Assembly: GCA_027886175.1 (NCBI GenBank)
Contig: JAJNNQ010000092.1
Coordinates: 427,001 to 491,000 of the forward strand
DNA length: 64,000 bases
From: Phylloscopus collybita
Lineage: Eukaryota; Chordata; Aves; Passeriformes; Phylloscopidae
Direction of reading: 5' to 3'
The position numbers were made by a program, and so were the translations under genes. The notes under the pieces are model-generated. The model worked only from the letters and a program-made list of their open reading frames with translations. It did no database searches and was not told where the DNA came from. Positions 53,401-63,945 of the stretch are shown here, piece by piece; position 1 is the stretch's first letter, and the number at the start of each line of letters is the position of its first letter.

Positions 53401-53919
53401 GAAGGTTTGGAATAAAAGCTGATTCAAGCCCTGGAAGTGTGTCACCATCCTCTCCCATCTGCAGCCAGCCCTGGGGTGCAGGGGGGATGTCAGAGGCAGC
53501 TGAGACGTGAGAGCAGCTTCTCCAGAGCGCTGCACCAGGTCCTTCATCCCCAACACCCGGCTCTCCTTCGTCTCCCTTCATCTCTTCAACTCATCCCTCC
53601 ATCACCCCTTCAGCTCGCTCATCAGCCCCTGAATCACACAAGGCTCGGAGCTCCCCGCGGCTGGAAGTGACTCACGGGCCTCGGGAAGCGCCAGCAGCTG
53701 CTGTCACCTCACCTGCCAGAGCGGTGACCCCGGCAGCACAGCCCCAGCCACAGCCCGCTGCTGTCCCAGCCCTGCCACCGTCACCCCGCTGAGTGACACG
53801 GGGCTGGGGCAGCGGGCAGCAGGCTCTGCTCCCACCTGCAGGGAGGTGCTGAGAGGAAAGCACAGCTCAGGAAGCTTCAAAGCTCTTTGCCCGTGGGCCT
53901 CCCAATCCCCTGTGGGCTT
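53401..53919. other. Unannotated sequence
   Basis: GC-rich with a mildly CpG-rich strip at 53650-53800; nothing recognised. Confidence 0.35.
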
Positions 53920-54193
53920 TGTTGGGGAGGATGAAGTAGATTCTGTAGGTTTTGTATCTTAAGGTGATTGGTTAATGCTCATTAGCATATTCACGATAGA
54001 AGGGGTTAAAATGGAATGTAACAGAGAGTTCCCCCTCTTTGCCTGCCTTCCCTTGGACCCTCTTGGACTTTGCACTGGATCCCTGGACCCTTCCCCAGTC
54101 AGGCTGCCTTCCCACGACCAATAAAGCACGTGTTCCAGAGATCCTGATCTCCAGGTCATCTCTCTGGCCAGACTACAAGTGTGTTTTCTAATA
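53920..54193 (+). mobile_element. Internally deleted solo LTR related to 7596-8129
   Basis: Starts TGTTGGGGAGGATGAAGTAG, as the LTR at 7596 does, then jumps directly to attctgtaggttttgtatct, which in the other copy lies 270 bp further on. The join is at a shared GTAG. The rest follows the other copy, with an intact AATAAA at 54120-54125. Its 3' end agtgtgttttctaata matches agcgcgctccccaaca almost only by C-to-T changes. A candidate target-site duplication is ggctt at 53915-53919 and 54194-54198. Confidence 0.8.
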
Positions 54194-54689
54194 GGCTTTG
54201 CTTCCCGGGGACAGCCGCGTTGGGAGCGCTGGGGAGCGTTTCCGTTCAGCCACGGGCTTTGCAGGAGTGCTGAATCCAAGCCGGGATTTAAAGGGCTGTT
54301 GGCAAGTGCTGCCTTTCCGTGGGAGACAGGTTCCTGCCTGGAGGGTGAAGTCGTGTTGCAGCAGCTTTGGGATGACTCAGCCTGGGCCGGGGTTGAGGTG
54401 CAGTGTAACTAAAACACAGCCAGGATCCGGATCCCAGGGGAGGCAGCTTTTCTCCCGGCTCTGGGGAGCTGATGGTCACGGCAGCTCTGCCCTCCCGTGC
54501 TGACAGAGGTCCCAGCAGCCTTGGTCTGTCTGCAGTGACAATGTCCCCAAATGTCACACCTGCCCCTCGGGGTCCTGGCTGGCTCCCCAGGTCCCTGCTG
54601 GCACAAGGAATGTGCTCCCCCCCGTCCCAGACAGCTTTCCTTCTCCACTTGCTGCTGCCCTGCTCCCTGCACTGTTCCCTGAGGATAAA
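54194..54689. other. Unannotated sequence
   Basis: GC-rich, slightly CpG-enriched just after the LTR (ccgcgttgggagcgctgggg); nothing recognised. Confidence 0.35.
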
Positions 54690-54840
54690 TAAGGCAGTTT
54701 TATAATGAAGCACCTCTCACCCAGCACATATTAAATAAATTCCAGTTGCCCTTTATTACACAATAATGATAGTAAGATTTAATTACCTCTGCACCCAAAG
54801 GGGACGTGAATTTTAAGCGATAGGAATAAATCTCCCCAGC
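54690..54840. promoter_or_regulatory. Strong candidate conserved noncoding element
   Basis: AT-rich single-copy block: gcagttttataatgaagcac (about 54693), catattaaataaattccagt (about 54727), attacacaataatgatagta (about 54755), gatttaattacctctgcacc (about 54776), and ttttaagcgataggaataaa (about 54811). The TTTATAATGAAG and caataat-type sites are HOX/CDX-like. Sharp boundaries. Confidence 0.45.
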
Positions 54841-57204
54841 AGTGCAGCTGGGGCTGGGTGCTGTGCTGTGGGGGGGTCACTTGCAGTGCAGCAGTGGGAG
54901 GTGACAGAAAAATCCTTCCTGAGGAGTGCAGATCCCAAACTCAGACTGTGGGAGGATTACGAGAGCCAGACAGGTAAGGAGCAGCTGATCCAAGGAGCCC
55001 AATTAAACAATGATGCTGAGTGGAGTTCCTGGTCTGTGGCACAGGCTAAAAATGCAGGAAAATGTGTGAAAATCCAGGAGTTCAGAGAGATCAGCAGGGT
55101 GAGAGCCTCGGTGGGCTCTGCCCTGGGACTCTGCTGCTCCCCTCAGTCCTGCTACTGTTCTCCACAAGTTCAAATAATCCCTTTTATTTTCTGGGTGAGG
55201 AAAACAGAAGAAAAGGCATTCTGTGAGTGACTCTGCTTCCAGGGCTCTCTGTGGCATCTGTTTTGATTCCTGCTGAAAACTGTGTCACCCAGAAACACCT
55301 CAGGCCCCAACAGTTCACACTGCATTGTTGGCAGCGTGGAGAGACATGAGTTTCTCCAGGAGCAGAGGAGCTGGGGAGAGCAGGGAAGGGCAGGGCTGGA
55401 GCAACCCTCAGCCGAGCTCCTCCCCAGCAGCCCCGGCCCTGGCCCTGCTCCCTGGGTGCTGCTGCAGCTGTGAGTGAAGGGCTGGGGCAGCGTTTGGGGC
55501 ACTGAGTCGGTCACAAATCCCCTCTCGCCCTCTGCAGGGGCTCCCTTGGAGCATTTCCTGACCCCTGCCCCAGGTTTGCAGCTGCTGGCTTTGTTCTGCT
55601 CCCCACAACATGACACAAACGGGTTCAGTTCCCTTTCTCCGGGGGCTTTTTTTCTGTTTCTCCTGCCCCTTTTCTTTTGCCTTCATTTTTGCATCCTGGT
55701 GTGAGAGGGGCCATGAGCCCTGTGAGGCTCCTGGGGAGCTGCAGCCCCCTGGGGACCCTGTCCCAGCCCTCATCCCTCTCTGTGTCCGTGTGCCAGCGCT
55801 CACAGGTCACTCCTGGCTGCTGCTCCTCAGCAGGTTCCCACCCTAGACCTTCCCAGGACTTCCCAGGGAGGTAAAATCCTCTTCTTGTGTCAGTCAGGAC
55901 AAGGCTGAGAGGAGAGGGCTGATGGGTTTGTGTGGTGTTTCCAGCTGCACACCCTGTGGGATGGAAATGCTGGGCTGCAGCAGGATCCCTGCCAGGCCTG
56001 GGGGTATCCGGCCTGGGGGAGAGCCTGGCTTGTGGCTTTTTCCAAAAACACAGCTTTGCAAGGGAGCTACTCCCAAGGAGGAGTCTGTGGGGCCATTCCA
56101 GTCCCTGCACTCGTGACTCAGTTGCCATTTCATGCCAAAATCCGTGTCTTCATCCTCCAGTCATTGTTCCTGGAAAAACTCCTGCATCGTGCCTCCTGTT
56201 TTCTGCCCCAGGCCTTTCACTCACTCACTTTTCCAAAGGCACTGATACAGAATGAGCCCATCTGGCAGCAGAGCCCTGACAAAGGCACTGTGTGACTCAC
56301 CTGTTACCAGGCATTTTATTCCCTATTTTGGGATGCAGGATCTATTCTGGATCCAAACCATGTCCCTCCCGTGGGGCACAGACACCCAGCACCCCTCTGA
56401 GCCTCTCCTCCACCCTTGGCTGTTTATCAAGCACGGGATCTGATTTATGGGACCTGAGCAGGGCAGTCCTGGGCTGTGCCAGGAGGATGTGGGGGTTCAG
56501 GGCAGTTTTTTGGGAAGCAATGGGAAATATCTGCATGCTGCAGGCAGAGCTGGCCCACCAAGCCCAGTTCCACATCAAATATTCCCAGTGCTTGTCCATC
56601 CCAGCCCTGCTCGGGTGTATTCCTCTGGGGAATGGTTTTCCCCCCAGAACCCCCTGAAGCCTGTGACTGTGTAGTTCTCCTTTAGCACTCCCGAGGCCTT
56701 GGAGAAGCAGGGCAGGTGGGCAAAGGCGATTTTGGAGGGGCTGTTTCCTAGGGAGTGCCCATCCTCTGCTCTGGGGAGGGGAAGCGCCGCGCTGGGGTTG
56801 GGTCCCTTGGTGTGCTGGGGGTCCCACAGCTGCCTCGGCCCCTGGCGAGGGTTACACTGCTCACACACATCCCTGCCTCCCCCTCTGTGTCCTTTCCTGG
56901 GCTGGTCCTGCCCGCGGGATCAAACCCGGAGAGGTTTGGTGCCATTTCCCGAGGCTCCCGCAGTCTCCTGGCCTCGCTCTCTGCGCAGCACCTTGGACAG
57001 CGCCAGAAAATTCCCTGGGAAATGAATTCCAGAAACCCAGAACATCTCAGGCACCACCCAGGGCTCCAGGCCTCCCCTCCCCTCCCCTCCCCTGGCCCTG
57101 CTCATGGCCCCCCTTGCTTCTCAGGGAGTTTTCCCGGTTTCCCAGCCCAAATCCTGAGCACACAGTGTTCAGGTTGCAGTTGTTACAGGAGAGGTGCTTG
57201 CAGA
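54841..57204. other. Unannotated sequence
   Basis: About 2.4 kb of GC-rich sequence with no recognised repeat, RNA or gene; frames up to 167 codons overlap on both strands. A minor ctccc run (cctcccctcccctcccctcc, about 57070) is too short to class separately. Confidence 0.35.
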
Positions 57205-57520
57205 GCATCCAACTGAACCACCCAGGTTGGAAAAGCCCTCCGAGGTCACCCAGCCCCACCTGTGACCCCTCCCCACCTTGTCCCCAGCCCAGAGCAGCCA
57301 GTGCCACAGCCGCTCCTGCCCTGGGCACCTCCAGGGATGGGCACTCCAAACCTGCCTGGGCAGCCTCTCCAAGGCCTGAGCACCCTTTCCATGGAGAAAT
57401 TCCTCCCGATGTCCAACCTGAGCCTCCCCTGGAGCAGCTGGAGGCCCTTTCCTCTCCTCCCGTGGCTTTGCAGGGTTCCATCCCGCTTGGCCTTCTCCTG
57501 GGATCAGCTGCTGCTTCCCC
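57205..57520 (-). mobile_element. CR1 retroposon 3' region, antisense
   Basis: Reads ccaggttggaaaagccctcc, gaggtcacccagccccacct, ccagggatgggcactccaaa, tttccatggagaaattcctc, ccgatgtccaacctgagcct. The terminal repeats are lost. Same subfamily as 23500 and 26960, in opposite orientation. Confidence 0.85.
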
Positions 57521-57574
57521 GATTCCCTGGAGCCCTCCGGACTCCCCCTGCACAATGGGTTTTGCCTGAGGCCT

Positions 57575-57830
57575 TTTTCTCACTGCCTGAGCTGATAAAA
57601 GGCAGAAGTCGCTGCTTTTGTGTGCAGGGCTGAAATCTGATTGATCCTTCTGTGCCTGGCTCTCCGGGTGAGGCGTGTGATAGTCTGGCTTTTCATTCTG
57701 TTATCGCTCCAGATTTTATTTCTCATTCCAGCAAGAACCTTTAAATTGCACTCTTTGGACAATAATTGCCAGCAGAATCACGTCTTCTTTTCACGAATTT
57801 TAATGCTGCTCCTAAGCCTGGATGCTCCTT
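57575..57830. promoter_or_regulatory. Strong candidate conserved noncoding element
   Basis: AT-rich single-copy block with gagctgataaaaggcagaag (about 57589), ttcattctgttatcgctcca (about 57691), ttctcattccagcaagaacc (about 57720), ggacaataattgccagcaga (about 57757) and cacgaattttaatgctgctc (about 57793). Frames of 60 and 76 codons cross it without a recognisable protein. Confidence 0.45.
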
Positions 57831-58023
57831 TTGGAGCCCTTTTTCAGGAGACTTGGGCTCTGTTGGTCTAAATTCCTTCTTCTCCCTGTGATCTTTGGGA
57901 TGATCCCTCCAAACCAGACACACAGCATTATTCTTCAATCCTTGGCAGGGACATTTCCACCGTTAGATTTGCTCTCATAACTCCACAATTGAGGCTCCAC
58001 CAGCAGCCACACCTTCCAGGGCC

Positions 58024-58114
58024 CAGGGACAGGACCCAGGGACAGGACCCAGGGACAGGACCCAGGGACAGGATCCAGGGACAGGACCCAGAAGCAGGAT
58101 CCCGGAGCAGGACC
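58024..58114. repeat. Minisatellite, 13-bp unit, about seven copies
   Basis: cagggacaggacc units from 58024, decaying at the 3' side to cagaagcaggatc and ccggagcaggacc. Confidence 0.95.
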
Positions 58115-59037
58115 CAGGAGGGTTCCTGGCACGGACCAGGGAGGAGAGGGAGGTGCTGGGTGAGGGTGCTGAGGGTCTGGGAGCCCCGCTCTGGCTCAGA
58201 TTAGCTCCTTGATTACTGCACTGTGATCTCATCAGAGGAGAAGAGGGTTTGATCAAAGGCAGATTACCTCAGACGGGGAGAGGAGGTTTCATTAGAGAGG
58301 CTGAGATGATGTGAAGGAACTGCACTCATCCTCTGAGCAGGGCAGCTTCCCCTGGGGAAGGGCTGCTCTCCCATCCCCCTGCTCCAGCAGCAGCTCCCAG
58401 CACAGGCAGCCCCTGGGGGAGGCCCTGGAGCTCAGGGATGCTCCAGGACTGGCACTGGAGCCCAGATGTTTGTCCTCACCACAGATTCTGCCTCTTTGCC
58501 ACCATCAACCTGAGGAGGGAGGCTCTTCCACACCCACCTCCAGGGGTAGGAGTGGGAAACCTCCAGCAATCCCGTGCACAATCAGCCCACAACCTGATGA
58601 AAGGGTCTTCAGCACCCAAAACCTGGTTTTAGAGTGTGTGTTCAGCTTTCTGCTGCTGGAGAAGGACAATTCCCCTCCTGCTCCATGTCCCCTTGGTGTG
58701 TCACCCTGCACAAGCTGTTGGCTTTGGAACCAGCACCCTCCAGGTGATCCAACAGCTCCTCTTGCTCAGGTCTCCCCAGATTTGCCTCCAGAGCCTGGCA
58801 TGTTTAAAAATGGAAACAACTGCTGTCCAAACAGAGCTGTGTGTGAGGAGATGCATCCATCTCCTCCTGCTCCCCAGAGCTCAATGTCTTGGCTGTCTGC
58901 AGCTGACAGAGAGAAACTGGCACTTGCAGGGCTCAGGGAGGCCTCTGCTCTCAGAGATGTCTGAGGAAATGCAGCTGAGCTGCTCCCAGGAGCATCCCTG
59001 CTCCCCACTGCTCTGGGATCCCAGACAGGCTGTCCTG
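58115..59037. other. Unannotated sequence
   Basis: A 217-codon plus frame at 58311-58964 and a 181-codon frame at 58636-59181 overlap in different frames; neither shows a domain. No other feature. Confidence 0.35.
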
Positions 59038-59120
59038 GAGGAGAGGAGAGGAGAGGAGAGGAGAGGAGAGGAGAGGAGAGGAGAGGAGAGGAGAGGAGAG
59101 GAGAGGAGAGGAGAGGAGAG
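59038..59120. repeat. (GGAGA)n pentanucleotide microsatellite, about 16 copies
   Basis: Uninterrupted ggaga units, the reverse complement of the ctcct array at 39324. Polypurine on the plus strand. Confidence 0.98.
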
Positions 59121-60149
59121 CCTGGTGATTGCCCTGGGCAGCAGGGCAGGTGTGGAAAGGCAGGGTGTAGAATGGGGTTAGTGAGCCACGGGAAGGTGTA
59201 AAACGATCCCGGGGCAAGGCTGACAGCAGAGCTCCTCCCTTTCCATGGGACTCCTCAGCCAGGGATGGGTACCAGGGAGAGCTGGGCAGTCACTCCTCAG
59301 GGCTGGACTCCCAGAGCTCCCAGCCCTTCCTTCTCTCCCCCACTGCCTCCTCCTCCCTGCTCCCTTTTATTCATTAAAATTCAATTTGTGTTCAGGCTGT
59401 TGCAGACTCAGAAATGTGCCCAGAGTCTGTCTGTCCTGGGGAGCCATCCCTGGGCTCTCCAGCCACCTTCCCACACTGCCAACAACAGCACTGCCCGCTG
59501 GGTGCTGGCCCTGCCAAAGCCAGGCTCCAGCTGGGCTGTAGAGAGTGTTCTTCACGGAGTGATCAGTGCTGGGACACTCCTGGCAGGAGGAGGCTTTGTC
59601 CAGGCCCTGGGTGAGCTGGGCCTTACACCCTCTGCCTTGGAGGAGAGCTGATGCAGACATTTCCAGGTGAGGGGAAGAACGGGCACAGGATGATTTAATC
59701 CTGATATTCCTAAATATCCAAGGGCTTTGCAGTGCAGTGAGTGCCACCCTCAGCCAGTGTGGAGCATCCCTTGGCTCCAAGTCCAACCCCTCAGGCCCAG
59801 GCCAGGCTTTTCCTGGGAAAGGGAGCCCTGAGCTATCCAAAGCCTTTCCTTCCCCCTTCCTCAGCAATGGGAACATCAGCATTCCCCACGCTGGGTGGCT
59901 TCTCTCTCCTGGCCACCAGGAAAATACAGAGACTTGGAAAATCCAGGCAGAGCTCTGGGAAGGAGCAGCCAGCTCTGGGATCCCACCTGAAGTCCCCAGT
60001 GCCTGGGAAAGAGATCTGCCTTGTCCCCTGCCTGCTCCTGTGGGGAATGGGTTTGGATTTCCTCCAGGCAGCTGCTCAGGAGGAGGAGGAGGAGCAGTTG
60101 CAGCCCCCAGGTGAGGCACAGAGAGAGAAATCCCAGCCCTGCCCAGGCA
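59121..60149. other. Unannotated sequence
   Basis: A 250-codon minus frame (59367-60119) overlaps plus frames of 125-170 codons; no domain recognised. Nothing else seen. Confidence 0.35.
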
Positions 60150-60480
60150 GGAGTCAAACCTCGTTAGCGTTATTGCACATTAGGGATGGTCATTATCCAA
60201 CAGCACAGGTACTGCACCCAACGCGGGGCAATTTATTTTGGACCTCGTTATGATGGATAAAGATTAATTAATCACCGTGCTGGAAGTTAGTGGTTGCCTA
60301 GGGAGCCATGATCATGACCTGATTACCTTTAATATGGGCAAGGAGAGAGCAGTCCCCACTAATTCACGTCTGGAGCACACTCACACCGTGCTTTGAACAG
60401 ACTCATTTCCCAGAGCTGGCCAAAATTAGCACTGGAATTAATTTGGAGGGAAATTGGAATTAAAAAAAAAAAAAAAGAAG
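60150..60480. promoter_or_regulatory. Strong candidate conserved noncoding element containing a LINE relic
   Basis: AT-rich block with cctcgttagcgttattgcac (about 60159), gggatggtcattatccaaca (about 60183), agattaattaatcaccgtgc (about 60261) and actggaattaatttggaggg (about 60432). CpG dinucleotides survive in sequence that is otherwise old and AT-rich, which suggests constraint. The middle is an ancient LINE fragment (listed separately), so the block may be an exapted transposon. Confidence 0.5.
60238..60342 (+). mobile_element. Ancient LINE (CR1/L3-type) endonuclease-domain relic
   Basis: A 35-codon frame reads LDLVMMDKD, a stop, then LITVLEVSGCLGSHDHDLIT followed by FNMGK. It aligns with the C-terminal part of the CR1/L3 apurinic-type endonuclease, LDL-----D-L-----V---LG-SDHDLI-F, whose SDH motif is part of the catalytic core. 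Here the motif is HDHDLI. One stop codon interrupts it, so it is not coding. Recognition is from family knowledge; the flanks are too decayed to give element ends. Confidence 0.55.
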
Positions 60481-60698
60481 TGAATGAAGACACGAGGTTC
60501 TTTCATGAGGGATGATTAGGTCAGAATTTCACCCCAAAGAAAGATGATTCTGCCTGAAAGTCTGTGCTGGTTTAGTAGTAAAGGGAAGGAACTGAGAAAA
60601 TAGAAATGTCACATGGACAGAGTGGAGACAGGGAAAGACTCATGGTTACTGGCATGGAGTGCAGGAGGAAAGGTGGGAATTGATAAGGAAACTGAAGA

Positions 60699-60747
60699 TA
60701 ACAACAACAACAACAATAATAATAATAGTAATAATAATAATAATAAA
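60699..60747. repeat. (AAC)n(AAT)n trinucleotide microsatellite
   Basis: Five aac units, then aat units with one agt interruption. It is followed by two copies of atccctagctggca with a third, shorter cctagctgg (60747-60790). Confidence 0.95.
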
Positions 60748-61253
60748 TCCCTAGCTGGCATGACAATCCCTAGCTGGCAGCCTAGCTGGTGTGGGGTTTC
60801 TGAAGGGGTGTTTTGGGTTTGCAGGGGCAGGTTTTGGGCCCAGGGGTGTCACAGAGGTGGCTGCTGTGAGGAGCTGCCAGGAGCTTCCCCCGTGTCCTGC
60901 AGAGCCAGTCCCAGTGGCTCCAGGACAGCCCTCCCAGGCCTTGGGAGGCTCCCCCACCTGTGTGCTCCAGGCTGGTGTCACCCCTTCCCTGGTGACACCA
61001 GGGCTTGGGGCACTTTGGGACAAGGAACTCAGACCAGATCAATTCCCCAGCCCAGAAAAATCCTCTTTATCCCTTCTTTCTTGACAGAGCTGCAGAGGCA
61101 GCAGGCTGCAGTGGGCAGAGGGGTTCCCTGGCTGTTGGTGCCTTGGAAAGCCAGGCCATGCCTCGGGTGGGTGAGCTGCTGGCTCAGGGGCTCAGCCCAC
61201 CTGGGAAGGGTGGGGATGGGCAGCTGCTGAGCCAGAAGAGCCTGCAGCCCTCA
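60748..61253. other. Unannotated sequence
   Basis: GC-rich; nothing recognised beyond the small ccctagctggca duplication at its start. Confidence 0.35.
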
Positions 61254-61430
61254 GGTTGGTGCCTGAGATGTTTTGATTTCCCTGAAACTCTTTCCCAGAA
61301 GCTTTTCTGTAAAGCAGAGACACGTTCTCCTATCTGTAACCTTTGTTCACATTCCTGTCCCTGGGAGGGGCTTCTCCTTGCTGTCCCTCTGCTCTGACCA
61401 AGGTGACTGCAGAGGTTTGTCTTTGCCAGC
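61254..61430 (+). mobile_element. LTR-like element, family A copy 3 (partial, diverged)
   Basis: Shares gagatgttttgatttccctg, gaaactctttcccagaagct, gagacacgttctcctatctg and ttgctgtccctctgctctga with the copies at 15056 and 21014. It stops before the TATA-like and AATAAA parts. More diverged than the other two, so an older or separately truncated insertion. Confidence 0.6.
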
Positions 61431-61928
61431 CCGTCCTGAGCCCTGAGGGGCAGCCAGGGCCCAGCCCAGCCAAGCTGAGCTCCAACAATTCCTTTTTCCC
61501 ACTTTTCACTTTGCCCAGAGCTGGGGACCCCTGGAGCTGTCAAATGTCCCGGTGGGGGGACATCCCGGGGCTGGGGTGGCTCAGGGAGGGCACACTGAGG
61601 TGGGGTGACCTGTCCAGCACGGGGGGGCTGAGCTGGGGCTGGGGCTGTGCCACACCTCCCCATCCACCTCCTTCCACCCCGTGCCTGGGGAGCAAGGCTG
61701 CCATCGGCCTGAGCCGGGAGCATTCCCAGCTGCACCGCCCGGGGCCAGGGCCAGCAGCTCCGGGAGGAGCCGTGTGCCCCTCGCTCCCTGCTCCGGCAGG
61801 GGATGCACAGCTCAGCTCCCCCAGCAACTCCAAACGCTCGGCTCGGGCCTCTGACAACATTGTGCTGTCCAAAAATAATGAGATTTTAAAAATTAATAAA
61901 CTCAGGTGCTGTTTATTTGCCTTCCTTC
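61431..61928. other. Unannotated sequence
   Basis: GC-rich with moderate CpG at 61680-61850; nothing recognised. Confidence 0.35.
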
Positions 61929-61953
61929 TTTTTTTTTTTTTTTTTTTTTTTTT
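61929..61953. repeat. Poly-T run, 25 bases
   Basis: Longest T-run in the window; could be the complement of a poly(A) tail, but no processed copy is recognised beyond it. Confidence 0.95.
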
Positions 61954-62133
61954 GGGATGTCAGGTATTGTGCTTCCAGCTTTTCCCTGCAGTCACAAGCC
62001 TGGCTCTGGTAGGATTTTCATTCAGGACCGAGTGTCCCGTGTAATCCCTGACTCCTGCAGCTGGGGCTGTGAGAGGAGAACAGCTGCCAGCCCTGGGCAG
62101 CCTTCTCCAGCCAGGAAAAGAGGGACAGGGACA

Positions 62134-62310
62134 GGGATGGGATGGGGATGGGGATGAGATGAGGATGGGATGGGATGGGATGGGATGGGATGGGATGGGA
62201 TGGGATGGGATGGGATGGGATGGGGATGGGATGGGGATGGGGATGGGGATGAGATGAGGATGGGAATGGGGATGGGGATGGGGATGGGGATGGGGATGGG
62301 GATGGGGATG
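62134..62310. repeat. (GGGAT)n/(GGGGAT)n microsatellite
   Basis: About ten to twelve gggat pentamers followed by ggggat hexamers, with two gatgagat interruptions. G-runs every five to six bases make it a strong G-quadruplex candidate on the plus strand. The frame MGWDGMGWDG is a repeat shadow. Confidence 0.97.
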
Positions 62311-62378
62311 CTCCTGAGAACATTGAGGACTTGGAAATTATTATTTTTTTTTCTGAAAAGTGAGGAAAATGAGATGAA

Positions 62379-62555
62379 CAGGGTGCCCAGAGCAGCTGTG
62401 GCTGCCCCTGGATCCCTGGCAGTGCCCAAGGCCAGGCTGGGCACTGGGGCTGGGAGCAGCCTGGGGCAGTGGGAGGTGTCCCTGCCCAGGGCAGGGGTGG
62501 CACTGGGTGGGATTTAAGGTCCCTTCCCACCCAACCCATCCTGGGATTCTCTGAA
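62379..62555 (+). mobile_element. CR1 retroposon 3' end
   Basis: cagggtgcccagagcagctg, tgcccctggatccctggcag, ctgggagcagcctggggcag, gggatttaaggtcccttccc, ending catcctgggattctctga. It shares the acagggtgcccagagcagc break point with no upstream CR1 sequence, so it is 5'-truncated there. Confidence 0.9.
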
Positions 62556-62696
62556 GTCCCAACACCCTCCAGCAGTCCATGTGTGTGTGCTGACCCCTCC
62601 CAGGGTCCGGTTCCCTTTGTACTCCACAAACAAACAGGCCTGGGAGGGGAGAGGAGGGGGGCAGTGGCTGTCCCTGGGGATCCCTGCTGCCCCCAG

Positions 62697-62760
62697 GGCT
62701 AACAGGGGTGTCCAGCCAGGTTCCAGGGCTAACAGGGGTGTCCAGCCAGGTTCCAGGGCT
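62697..62760. repeat. Tandem duplication, 30-bp unit, about two copies
   Basis: aacaggggtgtccagccagg starts at 62701 and 62731, the two copies identical. Confidence 0.95.
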
Positions 62761-62765
62761 GCTGT

Positions 62766-63617
62766 CCAGCCCAGGACTCTGCGGGAGCAGCTCTGACTCA
62801 TCCCAGCCTGGATCAGCTCCAGGACCTCTCCGCAGTCCCCGGAGCACAGACCTTAAGGAAAAGGATCTCTGGTAAATGTCAACATTTGTGCACATATTTG
62901 TTTCCTGTTTTGTATCCCTGACAAACTGCACAGCCAGGGTTTGATGGTGCTTTGATGGATTAAAGGCAGTTTTGTTCCTGTTCTGCTCTGCCATGCTGTC
63001 GGAATGGATAATGCAGATTCCCACAGGCAGCGCTGTGTCCCCCCGGGGGAAGGAAGCCCTGACATCAGCCTGGCTGGATTCCAGGGCTCCTGCCAGCCCT
63101 CTGCCAGGCAGGCAGCTCTCCAGGGCCCAGCACTTGGGCTTGGCACTCCTGGCTGGAAAAGCAGATAAATTCCTGGGGTCAGCTCTTAGGAAAGTTTTCC
63201 ACGTTGGGACTCGGGGTCACCTGCACTGAGGGACATCCCCCTTCTGGTGGCAGGGCTGGACAGCAGTGCCTGGGTCGGTGTCAGCCCCGAGCTGCCAGGG
63301 CTCTCACTGACCCCCAGGGCTGAGACAAAATGCTCTGACTGATCCTCACAGGAGGCAAAGAGCCTGACCCCTCCAGGAACCCCCCCCTGCCTCCCATCCC
63401 GCTCACACACCTCCAGGCTGCCTGTTGGAGACTCTCAGCCCCAATTAACAAATCCCTGACGAAGGTCTTGCCTCCTTTTCATCTTTTCACTTGGCTAAAA
63501 GGACAATGGCAAAGGCTCCAGGGTCTCAAAGCCTGGCTGATGTTTTATCTCCATTTGCTTCCTCCACTAAACAGTGGGGAGGTAAACCCAGGGTTTACAC
63601 AGCCTCTCCCACATTCT
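62766..63617. other. Unannotated sequence
   Basis: Nothing recognised; an AT-richer patch near 62870-63010 has no notable motif cluster. Confidence 0.35.
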
Positions 63618-63945
63618 CAGAATCATGGAATGGCTTGGGTGGGAAGGGACCTCAAATCCCATCGATTCCCACCCCTGCCAGGGCAGGGACACCTCCCACT
63701 GCCCCAGGCTGCTCCCAGCCCCAGGGTCCAGCCTGGCCTTGGGCACTGCCAGGGATCCAGGGGCAGCCACAGCTGCTCTGGGCACCCTGTGCCAGGGCCT
63801 GCCCACCCTGCCAGGGAACAATTCCTGCCCAATCTCCCAGCCAGCCCTGCCCTCTGCCACTGGGAAGCCATTCCCTGTGTCCTGTCCCTCCAGCCCTTGT
63901 CCCCAGTCCCTCTCCAGCTCCCCTGGAGCCCCTTTGGGTGCTGGT
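63618..63945 (-). mobile_element. CR1 retroposon 3' end, antisense, best preserved copy
   Basis: Starts at the terminus ctcagaatcatggaatggct and proceeds through gaagggacctcaaatcccat, cagggacacctcccactgcc, gggcaccctgtgccagggcc and ccagggaacaattcctgccc to ccctttgggtgctgg. It carries the longest uninterrupted CR1 sequence in the window and can serve as reference for the other fragments. Confidence 0.93.

Noticed and set aside
61929..61953. Poly-T run as the complement of a retrogene tail
   Set aside because: Sequence after the run shows no recognisable gene in the reverse direction.
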